From the NCBI GenBank assembly GCA_947377425.1, contig CANCFZ010000158.1, positions 1 to 5,422 of the forward strand: a stretch of 5,422 bases of DNA, written 5' to 3'. Shown piece after piece: positions 4,636 through 5,422 of the stretch. The DNA comes from Flavobacteriaceae bacterium. GTDB taxonomy: Bacteria > Bacteroidota > Bacteroidia > Flavobacteriales > Flavobacteriaceae. The translations under genes were made by a program, and so were the position numbers. Each line of letters opens with the position of its first letter. Position 1 is the stretch's first letter. The notes below the pieces were generated by a model that ran no database searches, had not been told where the DNA came from, and was given only the letters and a program-made list of their open reading frames with translations.

Positions 4636-5190
4636 ATGGCAAACGAAAGAATAATTTTAGGAATCGATCCAGGAACCACCATTATGGGTTTCGGATTGAT
4701 AAAAGTAGTTAACAAGAAAATGGAATTTCTGCAGTTGAACGAACTTATATTGAGTAAATACGACAACCATTACCAGAAATTAAAAGTCATTTTTGAGAGA
4801 ACAATCGAATTAATTGACACACATAATCCTGATGAAATAGCAATTGAAGCTCCTTTTTTCGGAAAAAATGTGCAGTCAATGTTAAAACTAGGAAGAGCGC
4901 AAGGTGTTGCAATGGCGGCCGGACTTTCAAGAGATATTCCAATTACAGAATACGAACCCAAAAAAATAAAAATGGCCATCACCGGAAACGGAAACGCCAG
5001 CAAAGAGCAAGTTGCCAAAATGTTGCAACAACTTTTAGGATTAAAAACATTACCTAAAAACCTCGATTCCACCGATGGATTAGCAGCAGCAGTTTGTCAT
5101 TTCTTCAACTCCGGAAAAGTAGTTGGCGAAAAAAGTTATACAGGTTGGGATGCTTTTGTGAAGGAAAATGAATCTCGAGTTAAAAAATAG
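4636..5190 (+). CDS. ruvC: Crossover junction endodeoxyribonuclease RuvC
   Basis: The product is 184 residues, typical for RuvC. It is a dimeric Mg-dependent nuclease that cuts Holliday junctions delivered by RuvAB during recombination and repair. The four acidic catalytic residues are in place: D11 in G-I-D-P-G-T, E71 in I-A-I-E-A-P-F-F, and D144 and D147 in L-D-S-T-D-G-L-A-A-A. The F-F-G-K-N and K-L-G-R-A-Q-G segments (74-78, 84-90) and K-K-I-K-M-A-I-T-G-N-G (109-119) are the usual DNA-binding parts. The C-terminal tail after C-H-F-F (residues 154-157), ending G-W-D-A-F-V-K, is longer than in E. coli but as I recall from Flavobacteria. The ATG at 4636 is chosen over an in-frame GTG at 4615, because M-A-N-E-R-I-I-L-G-I-D is the natural start and the extra codons lie in a repeat. 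RuvA and RuvB genes are not adjacent. Transcription is divergent from the UPF0104-like gene. Confidence 0.97.
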   Translation: MANERIILGIDPGTTIMGFGLIKVVNKKMEFLQLNELILSKYDNHYQKLKVIFERTIELIDTHNPDEIAIEAPFFGKNVQSMLKLGRAQGVAMAAGLSRDIPITEYEPKKIKMAITGNGNASKEQVAKMLQQLLGLKTLPKNLDSTDGLAAAVCHFFNSGKVVGEKSYTGWDAFVKENESRVKK

Positions 5191-5193
5191 TAA

Positions 5194-5245
5194 TTAGTGT
5201 TCAGTTGGCAGTTCTGAGCACTGAACACTTAGCACTGAACACTAA
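5194..5245. repeat. Inverted and tandem repeat between ruvC and hemW
   Basis: TTAGTGTTCAGT (5194-5205) is the exact reverse complement of ACTGAACACTAA (5234-5245) and pairs 11 of 12 with ACTGAACACTTA (5220-5231). The two right-hand arms belong to a 14-base tandem direct repeat (5217-5230 and 5231-5244, 13 of 14 identical). The left arm can therefore form either of two mutually exclusive hairpins. No T run follows on the plus strand, so it is not a standard terminator. It ends only four bases before the hemW ATG. Confidence 0.8.
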
Positions 5246-5249
5246 AAAT

Positions 5250-5422
5250 ATGTCAGGAATTTACATACACATACCATTTTGCAAGCAAGCTTGTCACTAT
5301 TGCGACTTTCATTTTTCTACTTCATTGAAAAAAAAGGAGGAAATGGTTTTGGCTTTGGCCAAAGAAATAGAAATGCGTAAAAGTGAGTTTCAAGAGGAGC
5401 AAGTTGAAACCATTTATTTTGG
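5250..5422 (+). CDS. hemW: Radical SAM heme chaperone HemW, 5' part only
   Basis: Only the first 57 residues are in the window; the frame is open at the right edge. It opens M-S-G-I-Y-I-H-I-P-F-C, followed by the radical-SAM iron-sulfur motif C-x3-C-x2-C (C11, C15, C18, then D-F), and ends in T-I-Y-F, which normally leads into the glycine-rich SAM-binding G-G-G-T-P-S. This start is characteristic of HemW, formerly annotated as an oxygen-independent coproporphyrinogen III oxidase-like protein. HemW binds heme and is thought to deliver it to haem enzymes rather than oxidise coproporphyrinogen. True HemN is longer before the cysteine motif, so HemW is preferred. It lies 59 bases after ruvC on the same strand, with a repeat hairpin in the gap, so read-through from ruvC is possible but may be reduced. 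Confidence 0.92.
   Translation, partial: MSGIYIHIPFCKQACHYCDFHFSTSLKKKEEMVLALAKEIEMRKSEFQEEQVETIYF

Noticed and set aside
4509..4712. Plus-strand open frame across the divergent spacer into ruvC
   Set aside because: It overlaps ruvC in another frame and contains the T9A9 tract; lysine- and asparagine-rich shadow sequence.
4770..5072. Minus-strand open frame of 100 codons
   Set aside because: Complete antisense shadow of the conserved ruvC catalytic region.
5217..5244. Two tandem 14-base repeats as a CRISPR-like start
   Set aside because: Only two adjacent units with no spacers and no cas genes; explained by the inverted/tandem repeat between ruvC and hemW.

Overview
The window looks like chromosome from a Flavobacterium-type bacterium (Bacteroidota, Flavobacteriaceae). 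The DNA is strongly AT-rich. Promoter-like boxes fit the Bacteroidota pattern TTG-N19-TAnnTTTG, and starts lack clear Shine-Dalgarno sequences. The RuvC and HemW proteins read like flavobacterial ones. This is inference from sequence character, not from a database search.

Layout. (1) Bases 1-846, plus strand: most of a DUF58/von Willebrand-A-like protein whose N-terminus lies off the left edge. (2) Bases 885-1204: a tRNA-Asp(GTC) with a near-consensus promoter and a strong intrinsic terminator, then a short tRNA-like remnant followed by a second terminator. (3) Bases 1250-2104, plus strand: a two-gene unit encoding a small secreted protein of unknown function and a lipoprotein with a TonB-C-terminal-like domain. 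(4) Bases 2158-4538, minus strand: a membrane-anchored family-2 glycosyltransferase and, upstream of it, a UPF0104/lysylphosphatidylglycerol-synthase-type membrane protein. A 275-base spacer packed with repeats separates them. (5) Bases 4636-5422, plus strand, divergent from (4): ruvC (Holliday-junction resolvase), then the start of hemW (radical-SAM heme chaperone), which runs off the right edge.

The genes are mostly ordinary housekeeping or envelope genes. I see no defence system, CRISPR array, transposase or secondary-metabolite cluster. The unusual content is the short repeats. A hairpin-type repeat of about 25 bases occurs three times: once between genes and twice inside the two minus-strand membrane-protein genes, where it is translated in two different reading frames. 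A second repeat type supplies the last codons and stop codon of the UPF0104-like gene, and recurs directly in front of ruvC. A 133-base element with perfect 20-base inverted ends lies between the two minus-strand genes. A third, partly tandem inverted repeat sits between ruvC and hemW. A perfect inverted repeat covers both boxes of the tRNA promoter, so the same promoter signal is present on both strands.

Functionally, the glycosyltransferase and UPF0104-like protein may act together in envelope lipid or polysaccharide metabolism. The secreted protein and TonB-like lipoprotein are probably co-transcribed and act in the periplasm. RuvC and HemW are unrelated in function and may only share a transcript.
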